From Parascedosporium putredinis (taxonomy: Eukaryota; Ascomycota; Sordariomycetes; Microascales; Microascaceae): 64,000 nt of DNA. Within the stretch, counting starts at the first letter, position 1; each line of letters begins with the position of its first letter. The DNA lies in NCBI GenBank assembly GCA_949357655.1, contig CASHTG010000012.1, forward strand, positions 4,092,001 through 4,156,000, in the 5' to 3' direction. The notes under the pieces were generated by a model. It was not told the DNA's origin. It worked only from the letters and a program-made list of their open reading frames with translations, and did not search any database. The position numbers were made by a program, and so were the translations under genes. Of the stretch, positions 11,767 through 25,280 are shown piece after piece.

Positions 11767-12278
11767 CTACTTATCCTTCTTGCCGCTAAAGACGCGGCCC
11801 CACATGTCCTTGACAAAGTCGGCGATTGCCTTGTTAATAGGGCACCCGGTCGTGTCGTCGGGAGAGCGGCGAGGCATGCTCCCGACCCAGACGGGCGAGC
11901 TGTCAATGAGAATGGGGACCCAGTCGTCCTCGGCAGCGGGCTTTTTCTTGTCCTTTTTCTCAGCCATCTTCTTGTTGTTGGCTTCAATGAAGGGATCGCC
12001 TGTAGGGGGACATGGTTAGAATATTGGCCTTCTTGAGAGGAAACGACACCAGTGGGGGTCTATGCGACGGGATGAGAAGGTGGGGGAATAACAGGGACGG
12101 CCTACGCTTGGGTCCGATGGCGTTACCGCCGGCGTTGTCTAGGGACGAAAAGTGTTAGCCATGGCACATGCGGGAGGGATTGTCACAAGAACTCACTGTT
12201 GTACAGACGGATACCATGTGCAACGCCAGCCCCGAAGAGAGTGGCTGCGGCCATGCGGACAAGGAGGGCTCGGGTCAT
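11767..12278 (-). CDS. Small membrane protein, 115 aa, unrecognised
   Basis: Three coding exons on the minus strand (12197-12278, 12106-12138, 11767-11999) join in frame with no correction. Splice sites are GTGAGT...CCTAG and GTAGGC...TACAG. The protein starts MTRALLVRMAAATLFGAGVA, a basic and then hydrophobic segment resembling a mitochondrial presequence or single membrane anchor. A Lys-rich stretch (KKMAEKKDKKKP) and an acidic/aromatic part follow. The C-terminal part has PVWVGSMPRRSP, TTGCPINKAIADFV and a basic KKDK end. I do not recognise the family; mitochondrial or membrane location is inferred from the N-terminus only. It is the one complete gene in the window with no apparent lost base. 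Confidence 0.7.
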
Positions 12279-12279
12279 T

Positions 12280-12387
12280 CTAGGTAGGAGCATCACCTTC
12301 GTTAGCTGGTGAACGACTTGGAAAAAGTAAATCGATAAACGCCTGGTAAGAATTCAATTGAATAATTTCAAGGGATATCAAACTTAC
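12280..12387 (-). other. Probable 5'-UTR intron of the small membrane protein gene
   Basis: On the minus strand a GTAAGT donor at 12387 and a pyrimidine-rich ...CTACCTAG acceptor at 12280-12281 flank 108 nt. The acceptor ends one base before the ATG at 12278. The placement fits a leader intron immediately upstream of the start codon. Confidence 0.4.
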
Positions 12388-13388
12388 TTTTTGCAGAAGA
12401 CTCTGATGAGCGATCGAAGCCAAACGTTTGCTTGTTCAAAGTTCGAACCGTGTTTGGGGTTGTTTTGTGTCGGTCGGGAGGAGGCTTTTGTGTTTCCTGT
12501 GGGATGAGTGGGAAAGGGAAAAAAGGTGTTTGGGTTTCGAGTCCACCATGAAACTTGGCTCTTTATATCTTTGGATTGATGCCATCATCGATATAGAGTG
12601 ATTGCACATTCTCATCCCGGGGAAGGTCCGGGCCTAGATGCTCTGTTCTCGGGGGCTGCTCCGATCCGTGTGACCGGATGTATAGATACTGTTTCTTTTC
12701 TCAACCAATAAGAGGCCACTATAAAGTTCCCTTTGCTTGCACACTTTTTTTCAGGCTCAGGCACAGCAAGGGAAGGAGGGACCCTGAGAGTGAGCCATAT
12801 CTTTAAGATTCTAAGATGAATCATAGTATATTCCTTTTCCTCAATAACCTAAGGAAGAGTCAAAAGATCAACCAAATAAATAAAATAAAAATACCAGGAT
12901 ACTTGTTTCCACCTTGTGATTCACTAAAAAACACCACACCAAAGAATATTGCATCCTTGGCCTGTCAGATATCCTCTTGCTAAAATATCCCACACATTGC
13001 TGGGAAGGCACACACTTGTAATGAGAAATAAGGCTCTATCAAACTCGAGAAACGCCTCGCGGCCGAAACGTTACATAGTATTCCATGCCAGAGGGTGGAA
13101 GGGGCAGAGCGCAGGAACAGAATATCGCATCTTCTTTCTCTTTGCCACTTCCAATCCACCATAGCTTCTTATCATGGTCAAGTGCTAAACCAAGGCTTCA
13201 AATGCAAGAGAAACGAAAAAGAAAAAACCCCTCTTCCTTCTACTGTCCTGTTTGCCACAAACGAGAAGCGATGCGTTGCCTGGGTATACACTTCCCTGCC
13301 TGCCCATATATACAAAAGCGAGTCAAATAGAAAAAGGAAACAAAAAAGAATTTGAACCCCACAACATTTGTACACACTCCCTAAACCC
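12388..13388. other. Intergenic between two minus-strand genes
   Basis: This holds the promoter side of the small gene and the 3' flank of VPS41. Much of 12780-12960 and 13180-13380 is A-rich. I see no gene or RNA here. Confidence 0.45.
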
Positions 13389-16300
13389 TTACTCCTCCTT
13401 ATTTGCGCAGATTGGGCAACCGTCGCGCATCTTGTCCTTGAGAAGCCGCGCGTGCGTCACCTTCATCCCCACAAGATGCCTCGATCCACGGTCTTCCTCG
13501 TCAACGCTAAAAGGGGCTTCCACTGGTGCCCCCGGCCGTATCAGCTCCAGGAGGTGCGAGAGGTGGAAAACATGTCCACAGGCGAATCCAACCAGAGACT
13601 CGACTTCAAACTCTGTAAAGGCCTCGTGGCATCCTGAGCAATGACCGGGTGGCGCGGGCTTGGAGATGTCAAGCTTGTGGGACCCGACGTCCTCACTCGC
13701 GTCCTTGGCTGGGGCAACAATCCCGGATCGTCCAGGAACCTCCCACCTGATGCCCTTTGCTGCCCCCTTCGTAGCTCGCTCTGTGCCGCGGCGACCTCGC
13801 TTTTGAGAACCTGCGCAACACCTTTGCTGATGGAGTACTGGATCTCGTGCTCTTTCATGATGTGCCGGATACCCTCCCGCAATCCTTCAATCTCTAATCC
13901 CTCAGGGATACGTCGAACGAGTGTGATGGGGTTGATCGCGGTGCCAACCTGCTCCAGAAGCCCCCGAATGAAGCTTGGCTTGTCCATGCTGTACGTGAGG
14001 AGATCCTCCCATAAATCGGGATCATCCTGCTCCTTGGCAAAATCAATCGCCTTCTTGACGTTGTGAAGTCGGTCGATAATCAGGAAGAGAGCTCGCCGCA
14101 TCTGGCCCGTCTTTGAATAGAGGTAGACGAGCTCATCATCGTACTTGTATTGTTCACACTCGTGAACAGCCTATTGATTTTTATTAGTTAAGCTCTCAAG
14201 ACCCAAGAGGGGAAAAGGGAAAAAGAAAAGACCGGACAAACCTTTTCAAACGCATATGATTCCGACGTCCGGAGGAATTCCATGAGGAGAGTGCGGTTGT
14301 ACATGGCAAATAACCGCACCGTAAGATCGCCAAACTCGTCGACGAGCGATTTCGTCTCCACCAAGAGCCTGTCACGGCTCTCCGTACCGTGCTCCTGGTA
14401 GCCCTCGCCTTTCCAAAGACCACGAAGGTAAAAGAACAAGTACAGGTCGAGCTTTTGTTTCTCGAGCTGCGAAACCACGTCTCGGGGTTTGACCAGGCCA
14501 TGCTGCGCTTCATCCACTAGCAGTGAGATGGCTTCTGACGTCGCGGCCTCGAAATCGCCCGCCCCCATCGAGTCTACGCGGTCGGCCGGCACACGAAGAC
14601 CGATGAATTTCGGGATGTCGTCGGCGACGGCGTCGGCTAGATGGAAGTCTCGTATCAACCTGAACGCAGGGTCCGCATCTTGCAACCGAATATAGCATTT
14701 GAGCGCCTCTCGGTACCGCCCACTCGCTTCGTGTAGCTTGGCCAAGCCTTCAATGACTATTCGCCAGTCACGGCCCTTTTCGCCGCCCTCGATGCTGTCC
14801 TCCCTGACATCGCGGTAGGTAAGTTGATTCTCCAACGTTGTTGTGATGGCGTTCACGTCGAAAAGCTCAGTCGGCCATCTTTCGAGCAGATCTCGGAACC
14901 GGAGCTTATCCGTCTGGATGTAGTGTCCGAGAACGACTTCGTAGATGGTTTTGGGCGCCGGCGGTGTCATCGGCTGCGTCGGGATATAGTTGACAATTTC
15001 GTCAAACTTCTTTGCGCCGGCAAAAGTCCACACCCACTTCTCCCACCGATCGGGCGTGTTTAGGACCTTGCCACACACCTGGCCAGCCGTTGTCCAGTCT
15101 CCCGCCTCGACGAGTTCCTGGACCCAAAGCTCACCAATCCGCCGCTTCTCTTTGGCGGCCGAGGAGAATATGCTGTAGCCCGGAAGTTCGGTGACGGAGG
15201 AAGCATCGTCCCGGACATCCTCCGCCTCGCCCCCTCGATTTGGCGTACCAGAACCCTCAGTGGTCCTCTCGAGCGTAACGGTGAGGATCTCTGGGTGCTC
15301 ATCGAGGAGTTCCCAACCCCGCTTAAACTGCTTGTGTTCGAGGAGCCAGTTTAGATGGTCACCTAGATCTCGCTTTGTTGCCAAGATACAGTCGTAGGGG
15401 CTGTGAATGAAGATCTTGGCTCCCGGTTTGATCAGATTGGGGTGGACGGTGGCGGCTGGGAGGCCAACACCTGCCCCCTTAAGGCTAGAGGCAACCTCAT
15501 CCCCACTTCCTCTGCTAATCACGCTCGCGCCGGAGCTGAACAGAGCCCGAGGGTTGATGGCAGCGTTCCACATCTCACTTCCGATCCCCGTAATCGCGCT
15601 TAGAGCGCCCCGTTGAGAAACGACGGCGGAGGCGGCATTTTGCGCGGGAAGAATGCCAAGGTGGTAGTCTCCCGACGACAATCGCTCATAGCGACTTACA
15701 CTTAGCCCGTCTTTATCGACTTCGGCTTGTGATGTGAGGTCGATCAAGCGCAACTCGGGTGGTAAATTATTCTGCCGACGACGGATTCCTCCTCGAGGTT
15801 CGCTGCTCACGGTCGATGTGGAGGGCTGGGACCTGTGGCCCTTTTCCGGCGTTTTGGGCAAATCCTCATCGCCTTCCTCTTCTTCATCCTCGTCATCGGG
15901 ATGGCAGTACGCCAACACAAGTAACAGGTTTTGCGTGTACAGGGAAATGCCTGAGATGATACAATCCATGCGGAGACTAGGTGAAATAGTTAGAATTGAT
16001 TGTTCTCGTTTTGGTGTGCGTTGCAGGGGACCACTCACATTTTTGCGATTTCGGCTCTCCCGACGCTCCTCTCCCCTGCGTCTGGACCAACGCCAACGCC
16101 GCCAGGATGAACATGGATGATCCAGATCGTCCCGCCCCATCCGACTACAAGCCTCTCGATAGACTTGGTGCCCGCTTTTGCCTGACGCCGAAGCAGGTCA
16201 GCCGCGGGCGATGCTGAGAGGTCTTGGAGGCTTCGCTCCGACTCATCGGACTCGAGAGCCTGCTCATCGATCCACTCGGCGCGGCCCTTCCACACACTGG

Positions 16301-17614
16301 CCATAGTCTCCCATTCGTCTGTCTGGGGTCGATCAACGTGGCCGATGCGCTTCCATGCATCGTCATGATCACCGGCTTCCAGCTTCAGCTTGGTCCGCAT
16401 AATTTTGATGCCATGCTCGTTGAGCCACGCGACGTATTTTCCGGACAGCGACCACTTGATTGTATTGATGGTGCCCTCACCAGAGTGAAGTATCGTGTCT
16501 TTGCCGGTATTTGTACCAATGCCCATGCTACCTAACCAGCCGGATGCTGTAGCAGCGGCGGTACCGATCGTCGTCGACACACTCCTCCCGGCTGGCCGCC
16601 GACGGTTAGAATGAGATTGCCCGCAAGTCCACCAGAGAGATAGGTCCTATCGTTCTTATACTCGGGAGAGAGCGCTACAGCCTGAACGGGGCGGGCAAAG
16701 CTTCGTAGCTGCACGTCCTTTAGATCGACCAGGGACTGGATGCAGACATTGCCGTCGGTGGAAGATGTCGCGATATAGATGTTATTCGACGGGGTATTTG
16801 GTATTGCTTGCGCTTCGCGGGCCCGCCTAGAAGCGGCTGGCCCTGCACTTGCTTCAACTGATCGGGATTCGGGCCTGGGTGATTCTCGGCCACGTAAAGC
16901 GAAGGGACCTTCGGGAACGGCAGAAGGTAGCGGAGGGGGAAACGGGGAGATGGAGATGCTCGTGACGGATGCTGAGTGAGCATGGTAGACTCGGAGATTT
17001 TGGAAAAGTGGTAGCTGGATCACATTCTATCATGGTGGTTAATATGCAGCCTCTTCTTTCCCTGCACCGATCCGGGGAATGGGTGGAGCTAGATAGACTT
17101 ACTATGTTGCCGTTGTGTGTAGCGACAATCTAAGCACAGTAATTAGAAATCGGGATTCGTTCATTTCATGAGTAGTCTCGGTTTGCATTGGACCTCGGAC
17201 ATACCATCTTGTCTCCAGCGACCAAGAACGAGCTTGTCGCATCACCATTGCGATACACAGTCCGTAGGTGTTGTGTCAATCGAGCATATTTTAGCGTCGG
17301 CTCTTCGTCTTCGTCATCCTCTTCATCCTCCTCCTCATCCTCGTCCCCTTCCGTGTCTACATCGTTCTTGGGCTCGATCTCTTCCTCGTGGTCGCTAGCC
17401 TCGGTGTGAGCGCTTTCTTCGCCTTCCTCTGCTACCGCTTCCTGGGTTGTCTCCTCAACGCCCTTCCCCTTGTCGACCGTTTCGGTAGCAGGATCGCTCT
17501 CTTCATTATCCGAGGCTCTAGAACTCTCGCTGGCCGTAGGATGTGTCTCAGCTTCGGATTGAGCATCTGGCTGGGCGGGGAGCTCTCCCGTGCGTCGGCT
17601 GAATCGCCGCTCAT
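13389..17614 (-). CDS. VPS41: Vps41, HOPS complex subunit (WD40, clathrin-type repeats, RING)
   Basis: Five exons (17205-17614, 17103-17129, 16039-17026, 14242-15976, 13389-14170) encode about 1314 residues, within the range for fungal Vps41. A very acidic N-terminus (residues 1-110) precedes a β-propeller starting near TLKYARLTQHLRTV and HNGNINVIQLPLFQN. The middle and C-terminal part is α-helical, of clathrin-heavy-chain repeat type (for example VYLYSKTGQMRRALFLI). A C-terminal RING-like domain has CSGCHEAF, CGHVFHLSHL and CPIC. In yeast Vps41 tethers AP-3 vesicles and vacuoles within HOPS. Frame breaks at 13756-13758, 16587-16589 and 17577-17580 each fit one missing base, after which all five exon phases agree. 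It is divergent from APC1. Confidence 0.93.
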
Positions 17615-18544
17615 CTTCGTAGTCGCAGGGTGGCTTTGAGCATTCTCAGTGGTGAAAAGAACCCTTTTTCCCGAGTCGAGGGTTTGGGTGACAAAACAAA
17701 ACGCTTGTATGAAAAGGATTGGGCAGCTCCGGAGAAGAAGGAGTTCAAGATCCGGAATCAAATGACTGATGTGACGACTGAGAGCAAGAGTTGGGAGCTC
17801 TGCAACCTAGCGCCAGGTACATGTGACCCAGTCAATCCTTACGTCAGGTCTCAGCGGTTTCGGTCAATGGCCAATCATTATCGCCAGGTACCAGGTCTTG
17901 GCGGCCAAAGCCCGGTCAAGCCAACAAAGCCCATTCAACAATCCCGAGGGGCACTATTTGAGAGAGGAGGACGAGTGAGCATGCAGCTTTGGAGTAGAAA
18001 AAATCGACTTCAAATTTATAGAAATCAATCACTACGCTAGGAGAGTTTATTTGGTATCTAATAGATAACCTAGTGATGCTTTGAAGGTGACTTCATCGGG
18101 CAGCTCCCTGCAGCTGCTGAAGGTGCAGGTGAGACTTGACTTGGTTGCTTGGGCCTTGCATCTCTTTCCACAATTGATCGCCAGTCAACCTCGGAATGAC
18201 TAAGCCAAATGATTGCAGGCTGAACCCCACTACACTCCCACACCCGCCCACTAATTAGGCAAGTTCCAAAGAGCTACGGAGGGGTTCAACGCACCTATTC
18301 AATCAAGAGCTCAGCGCGTCGAGCATGCCCAAAGCGCGTCTCGACAAATTCTTTGGTCATGATAACCGCTTTTCGCATGTTCGGCCGCAGTCCTGATCAA
18401 GCTTGACAGACTCATTCCATTCTGAACCCCGATCCACTCGAGCTGGTTTTTCTTCTGCTTAACCACCTCTCATGATATAGTTTGTGCAATCGCCCTCTTC
18501 GGCTTGCGGAGTCTTCTGCAAAAAAGTTAGTGAAGGAAGACGCA
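17615..18544. promoter_or_regulatory. Shared VPS41/APC1 upstream region
   Basis: About 930 bp separate the divergent starts of VPS41 (-) and APC1 (+). It must hold both promoters. I see no consensus element strong enough to name. Confidence 0.5.
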
Positions 18545-21500
18545 ATGGCATCCGTCAAGTCGCTAGGGCTTCATCAACCCGCCGGTCTCCGACATGCCAT
18601 CCAGGAGCAGATCCTTCCTCCCAATCCTAAACCCTCCGACTATCGCTGGGAAATATTCGTGGAACATCATGAGGACCAAGATATCGAAGACGAGCTCCTC
18701 GTCACCGACACCTGCGTCGTCTGGTCCCGAGGCCAGGTCTTTCGAAAGGCCTTCAGGCTCGACCTCGAAAAGGAAACCATCACACAAGCTCTCCTGACCT
18801 ACTTCCCGACCTCCGAAAACGAACGGACCCCCGAGACCGCACTGCCATGTAAGATTGGTACGGAAAAGAAGCTCCTTGCCAAGGCCCTCGTGGTCTTTCT
18901 CAAGACCCAAGCGCACATCTACTTCCTCTCGGGCACAAGCCATGTCGTTCATATGCCATTCGAGGTCGAATCGGCCTGCGCGGCCCCTCAGGGCGTTATA
19001 ATCCAGCGCAAGCAACGATCCGACGCCTTTGCTCCCGTCTCACTGACATTTCCCCGTGTACCGCCCAACTCCTTCGTCTCATCGCAAGTCACAAACTTCA
19101 CCGCCAGCCTGCAGCGCCCACCGACGTCATCCTCCTTCTCTGTTGAGGGTCTCGGCAAGCCCAAGGTGCTGCCCCTGAGACTAAGCTCGACCCTGGGCAA
19201 TATGTGGGAGTCCCCAATGGAACAACCCGAGTCACATTGGCCACGACTAGTGTGCTTGACGGACCCGTTGCTTGAGCTGGGTCTTGTGGTCGGCGCCCCC
19301 GAAACGAATACCAAGGGGCGACTGAAGCCTGCAGTTCACGCCGTGAGGCCACTGTTCCTAGACCCCGCCGAAGAGATACTCCATATCGAGAAGGTGTATG
19401 ATGCTGGTCTGCCCAATAATACGAACGACTCCTAACCTTAGCCGTCACCATCAACCGTGACGGAAACACATACACCATCTGGCGTCTAGACTACCTAAAA
19501 CAAATTGATCCCTTCATCGGAAAACCAAAAGATCCAGGTCCAAAAGCATGCGTCGACGGAGTTCCATGCAACCTCCCTTCGCCAGCGGCGCGACCACTCC
19601 AGTCCAGTCCAACTTTCGCGAGAGTTTCGGGGCTCCGCTACCGGGCAAGCGTACACGTACCCGCAAAAGCGAGCCTGCCGAGAAGGCAAAGGACCTCGTC
19701 GCATCTTCACTCGAGCAAGACACCGAACAGGTTACTCGGCGTCAGTCGCGCCGAATCAGCTCCATGCTCGCTAGGGCGGATTTATCGACGTCCCAATACG
19801 CGGAACAGCCGATTTTGACGGGCCATAACACCTCGAAGCGACTGGACTCGTATGGCAGCCAGTACGGCCGCCAGAGCGGCGGGTACGGCTCCTTCAACTA
19901 CAGCCAGACGATACATCCAAGTCTCAACAGCCTCCTAGAAGCACCCATCAACAACGTTCTTGACGAGCTTCGCGCTGGGGGCGATTTCGAAGGCTTCCAT
20001 AATATGGGAATAGACGACCACGAACTCGATGGCCTGGCCCAGGAAATGTCCTTCACCAAAATCAAGAGTATTCCCGTCGACACGACAAATATCCGCTATT
20101 CGGCCTCCTCTCAGCCGGCCATCACTCAATGTCGTGTTTTCATCCTTGGCGCTCCTCCTTCTGCCGTTGACGAAAATCAGCGCACCCAGGTTGTGATCGG
20201 TATCCAAGACACCCTCGAGAAGAGATTACAACTTCTTACTCTTCATTTCCCCACCATCGAGAGGCCCGAACTGCTATCCAAGGCAAATAAGAAACCAATC
20301 TCCTTGGCCAACGACGTAATCACTCCTCAGTGTGGAGAACTCAGACGGGCTGAAAGCGTCGTGGACTCCTGCAAGATCTCCCATGGCAATCTGTCCCTGA
20401 CATTTATTCTCTCAGAAAAGCTCGGAGGCGGACATGAACTCAGTATCCAAGCACCATGGGGCCCGATGACGACCATTGCGCTGCCGTTGCTTTTCCTAGA
20501 TAATGTTCGCAGTCTCCAGTTTAACGGTCGGGCTGTTGACCGAGATCTTCGCCAACAAAAGTCGGAAACGATTAGCTGCGAAAACGGCAGTATCGTGAGC
20601 CTTGCTCATCCAAAGGGCAGGGGCACCGTCGACTTGGTTGACGCGGAGGGACGACGGCACCAGGTCAGGATCCAGCTTCAGCCGTCGTCGCCGATAGTCC
20701 GCCGTATCCTTGATGTATGCGCCAACATTCTCCCCTTCCCTCATGGAGGGAAACTCCTGGGTGGTTGGTGGCACGTCATGCAATGGTGCAAGCAAGAAGG
20801 CATCGAGACGGCGGATATCGAATGGTCATGTCTGGTAATTGAGCTTTTGGCGTCCTATTTGGCCCTGGACCCTTCAAACTTCAAGAGTCGGCCACAGCGG
20901 GCTAGCACCTCGAGGAGAAAGCGCCGCACCGCCTCCTCTTCCTTTAGTATCGCACAGGCGACGGAGGATTGGAATTCGATGCTTGCGCATGAGGCGAAGA
21001 ACTCCCTAGCTTGCCCAGAGTGGATGCTGGGCCCAGGATGGCAATGGGCCTTTGATGATATCATACAGACGGATCCCAAGCAAGCCGGTTCATCGCCTTT
21101 CAAGACTGGCTTCATGTCCACCCACGTGAGATACGCGAAGCAGTTCCTCACTTCGACCGCTGGAGACCATGCCCTCGGGACGCTTGGCTACCTCCCAACC
21201 AGCCAAGCAGTCGATCCCGATTTCCGTCGCCGGACAGCCAGCGACATGTTTTTGGCCTTGCACCTTCTCCTTGAGGAGCAAAAGTTGGATATAATGACGC
21301 CAGATAACAGCCCATCGGGTGGCGTGAACTTAAAGGTAGTCCTCTGTCAGCTGGCACAATGGCTAGGCTGGTTCAACTTTTCCGACCTGTATAGCATCGG
21401 CATACAGGAGGACCTGGACCCTAGCCTCGCCTCAGGTACGTTGCCCCGAAAAGCGCTGTTGGGGCCTGTTTCGAAAGCTAATTTTGCTCGCAGAGCTTCA

Positions 21501-24500
21501 CCTCTCCCCCAATTGTCGAACCAGCGGTCGTGCCTAGCGTCCTGGAATGGGCAGAGTCACATCTCACGACGTCCAAAGGAATGGGTTATCAAACGGTCGC
21601 TGACATCTATTTCGAAACCATGCGGATCAGCGAGAAGAATCGGCGCAATATGGACAGATTCGTTTCCTCACTCCCAGAACTTTCATGTTAAAGCGGCTCT
21701 TCATGCTCTTAAAGTCAGGCGTCTCTTTTGTAGAAACAGTCGAGGCAATCCACAGAGCGGGCATAACAACGAAGGTGATCGAATCGCTACCCGAATCCCT
21801 GCTCGTCCCTATCCGCGACGCCATCTCTCGTTGCCAACCTCATCCGCCTAATACTTGGCCCGCTGAGCTACTTGATCTTGTGAACCGGAGCGACATGAAC
21901 CTCGTCATGGCATCCACGAAGCGTCTACGGCCCTACATGACCCAGTTGCTTGTAAGTCATGTCCATGGTCCTCCATCACCCTCTTACGCTGAATCTTTTT
22001 CTAACTCCTCTCATAGCCCCCGACCCATACCGCGTCGTGGGATGTGAAGATGCTCTGCGAGAGCCTTGACGAGTACAACAACTTTGCTGCTGACGAGGGC
22101 GAAGGAAGCGAGCTTCAGTCTGTTATCCGCGCGCTCTTCAAAGACGACCGCCGTCTCAACGAAGCCCAAGACATCCTCTCCACCCACAAGGCGCGCATTG
22201 TCCACCTCGATCCCGTTCCCGGATCGACCGAAAGCGAATATCTCGAACAGCAAAAGGAACTTGTCTCCAGGATCGCTACGGGCACCCTGGCAATTCCTGC
22301 GGGTCGCGGTCTTCTATACTACAGTCTTCGGTTCCCGCTTCTTACGCAAAAGTTCCACATTGGTGGTTTCAATCTCAACTGTGTGGTGAAGCCCACCAAT
22401 GTGACAGTTGGTGTTGACAAAGCGCTGTTTACCGAAGAAAAGGTCTGCTGGGGATTTTTCCACCAGGGTGTCTCCGCCGGTTTGTCTATATCGCCCCACG
22501 CCAAGGGCATTGACACCTCCTGGATCCTCTACAACAAGCCTGGCCAAGACCTGAGCAATAGACACGCGGGATTCCTTCTAGCGTTAGGTCTTAATGGCCA
22601 TCTTAAGGGTGTCGCGAAGTGGGTGGCTTTCAAGTACCTTACGCCCAAGCACACCATGACGTCCATTGGGCTGCTCTTAGGCCTTGCGGCGTCGTATATG
22701 GGGACCATGGACTCCCTCATCACGAGGCTATTATCGGTCCATGTCACAAGAATGCTACCGCGGGGAGCTGCGGAGCTGAATCTCTCACCCCTGACGCAGA
22801 CGAGCGGCATCATGGGTATAGGACTGCTCTATTGCCAGAGTCAGCACCGGAGGATGAGCGAGGTGATGATGTCTGAAATCGAGCACATCGACGAGGAAGA
22901 CGAGGAAGAGCCTCTCCGAAGTGAAGGGTATAGGCTGGCGGCTGGTTTTGCTCTCGGATTCATCAACTTGGGCAAGGGGCCCGACTTGAAAGGACTTCAC
23001 GATATGAAGCTCACAGAGAAGCTCATTGGCCTTGCCACCGCGACCAAGAAGGTTGAAGTAACACACATTCTTGATCGTGCGGCAGCTGGCGCGGTGATGG
23101 CCATCGCACTAATGTATATGAAGTCCAATGACCATATCGTGGCGCGCAAGATTGACGTACCGGACTCTATCATTCAGTTTGATTACATTCGCCCGGATAT
23201 CCTGATGCTTCGTACTCTAGCAAAACACATCATCATGTGGAGCAAGATCCAGCCCACGAGGGAGTGGGTGAGAAACAGCCTACCTAAGGAGTACCAACCG
23301 GGTCACCTTCTCACGAGCTACAATCGCCTTACGACCAAGAGCCTCCCGTTCTTCAGCATCCTAGGTGGTATTTGCTTTGCTCTAGGGCTTCGGTTCGCCG
23401 GCAGCGCCAACCCAGATGCGAGAGATCTTCTCGTTTCCCTTCTCGACCAGTTGATACGCATCACGCGCCTCGAGTCGTCTTCCAAGGAGCACCCTGTATA
23501 TGACGAGGAACTAGCGCGTACCTATGCGCGAACTTGCCAGGATATTGTGGCCATCTCAGCCTCGCTCGTCATGGCGGGAACGGGTGATCTCGCCGTGCTG
23601 CGTCGCCTACGGTCCCTGCACGGCCGCGATGACCCCACCACCCCGTATGGCTCCCACTTAGCGGCACATCTTGCCGTGGGCGCTCTCTTCCTCGGCTGCG
23701 GTACGGCAACGTTTGCTACGACGGAGGTGGCGGTTGCCAGCCTTCTCGTCGCCTTTTATCCCGTGTTCCCGACCACTGTTATGGACAACCGGTCCCACCT
23801 ACAAGCTTTCAGACACTTTTGGGTGCTCGCGACGGACCAACGGTGCCTCGTTGCCAAGGACATCAGCACCGGCCAGCCCGTCAGCGTTCCCGTCAAGATT
23901 GAGATGAAGAACGCGCCCGGCAAGAAGGAGCCCTCCTGCTGAAGAACACGCCCTGCCTCCTGCCGCCCCTCGAGGACATTGTCCGCTTGCGCACGGATGC
24001 CGGCCCGATGTATTGGGATATCGACCTCGACCTCTCCGCGCGACCCGCACCCAAGCGCCCGCGCGCGAAACCCCAAACCCTCTCATCGTCCCTTTCCACC
24101 TCCGCCGCGGCCGCCGCGGCAAGGACCCACCACCCAACACCACAAAGACGGTCCACCTGCGCCGCCGGCCCCAAAGCCCGGACCGTTCTCGGCGCTCTCG
24201 TCGCTCGACGCGCCTACCGAGGGCCCTGGAAGCGCGGCGTCCTCATCCCCGTCGCCTGGCTCTTCACCCTTCCCGCCCTGGCGGGCCTCACGCCCTCGGA
24301 CCGCGCCGCCGTCCTCAACGCCGACCCAGACCGCCTAGGCAGCGCGGTGGACGCCCGCCTCGCCCTCCAGCAGGCCACGAGCAACGGCCAGCGCGACGCC
24401 CTTCTCGGCCTCAGGCTCGTTTTTGAATGGGCGCGGAGGAGGGGCGAGGTGCACCAAGCAAGAAGGAAGAAGCGCGGGAGCAAGACATACGAGGGCTCGG

Positions 24501-24598
24501 GTGGGGAGGAGGACGGGGAGGAAGAGGACTGGTGGATCAGGACCGGGGTCGTGGAGGGTCTCCGGGGCGGTGTCTGGCTAGCTGGGCGCGAGCAGTAG
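18545..24598 (+). CDS. APC1: Anaphase-promoting complex subunit 1 (APC1/BimE)
   Basis: Three exons (18545-21435, 21494-21951, 22017-24598) encode about 1979 residues, close to the usual ~2000 for fungal APC1/BimE. The N-terminal β-propeller-like region (NRDGNTYTIWRLDYL) is followed by a long Ser/Arg-rich linker. A PC-repeat (proteasome/cyclosome) region covers exon 3, with GLLLGLAASYMGTM, GYRLAAGFALGFINLG and GAVMAIALMYM typical of Rpn1/Rpn2/APC1. APC1 is the scaffold of the ubiquitin ligase that triggers anaphase. Frame changes occur at 19431-19432, 19519-19520, 21506-21510, 21681-21683, 23931-23933, about 24070, about 24170 and about 24248. All fit one lost base (two at 21506), mostly at C, G or T runs. 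The last four fall within ~320 bp, so the C-terminal ~220 residues are the least certain part. Confidence 0.92.
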
Positions 24599-25280
24599 AA
24601 AGAGCAAACAAAAGGGGGAAGGTGGCCCACGCGAGGTGTTGGGAGGCCTTCTCCCTTTAATGAAGGAACATGTTTTTACGAAGTGATGCGAGATGTTTTT
24701 CTTATTGGACGACTGAAGGGGTGATAGAGAAAACAGGCATGACATTTATACCAGCATTATCCACGAAGTCACTAAGAGAAATTGAGACGAAAATAAACAA
24801 AAACCTCTCTTCTTAAAAACAAGGGAGCAAAGTTCTCCCACTCATGTGGCTTAAAATTCCCCGTACCAAAACAGGGGCAGAAGAGCACAAAAAAAGGCTC
24901 TCGTCTGGTTTCTACATGGCAAACAGTGGGAATTGGGTGATACGGAACAAGAATAGAGGACGAAGAAATAAGAACAAAAAAAAGTTCCCTAGAATTAAAG
25001 AATTTTCTCTCTAAACGCCTTGCAATGCAGATAACCCCTGCCCTGGTTTTTAGCCGTTAAATACACTGCATCTATTTCTCTGGCTTCTTCGCAACACCAC
25101 TTTCCGAATCCCTTAGCTGTTCCTCATCAAAAGCATTGCCGGCGAGCCCCTCATGCATGTCCATGCTGCAAGGAATACGTGAGGCCCGGTCCGGCCAATC
25201 TAGTAGAACTTCTCGCGGATTCGTAGGCCCAGCCCTTTTCTCCTATGTAATAACAACCCACCACTAATAACGCAGGCGGT
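24599..25280. other. Convergent 3' flanks of APC1 and eIF3e
   Basis: This is A-rich low-complexity sequence (for example 24790-25020) between two converging genes. It contains presumptive terminators and polyadenylation regions and no gene that I can see. Confidence 0.5.
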
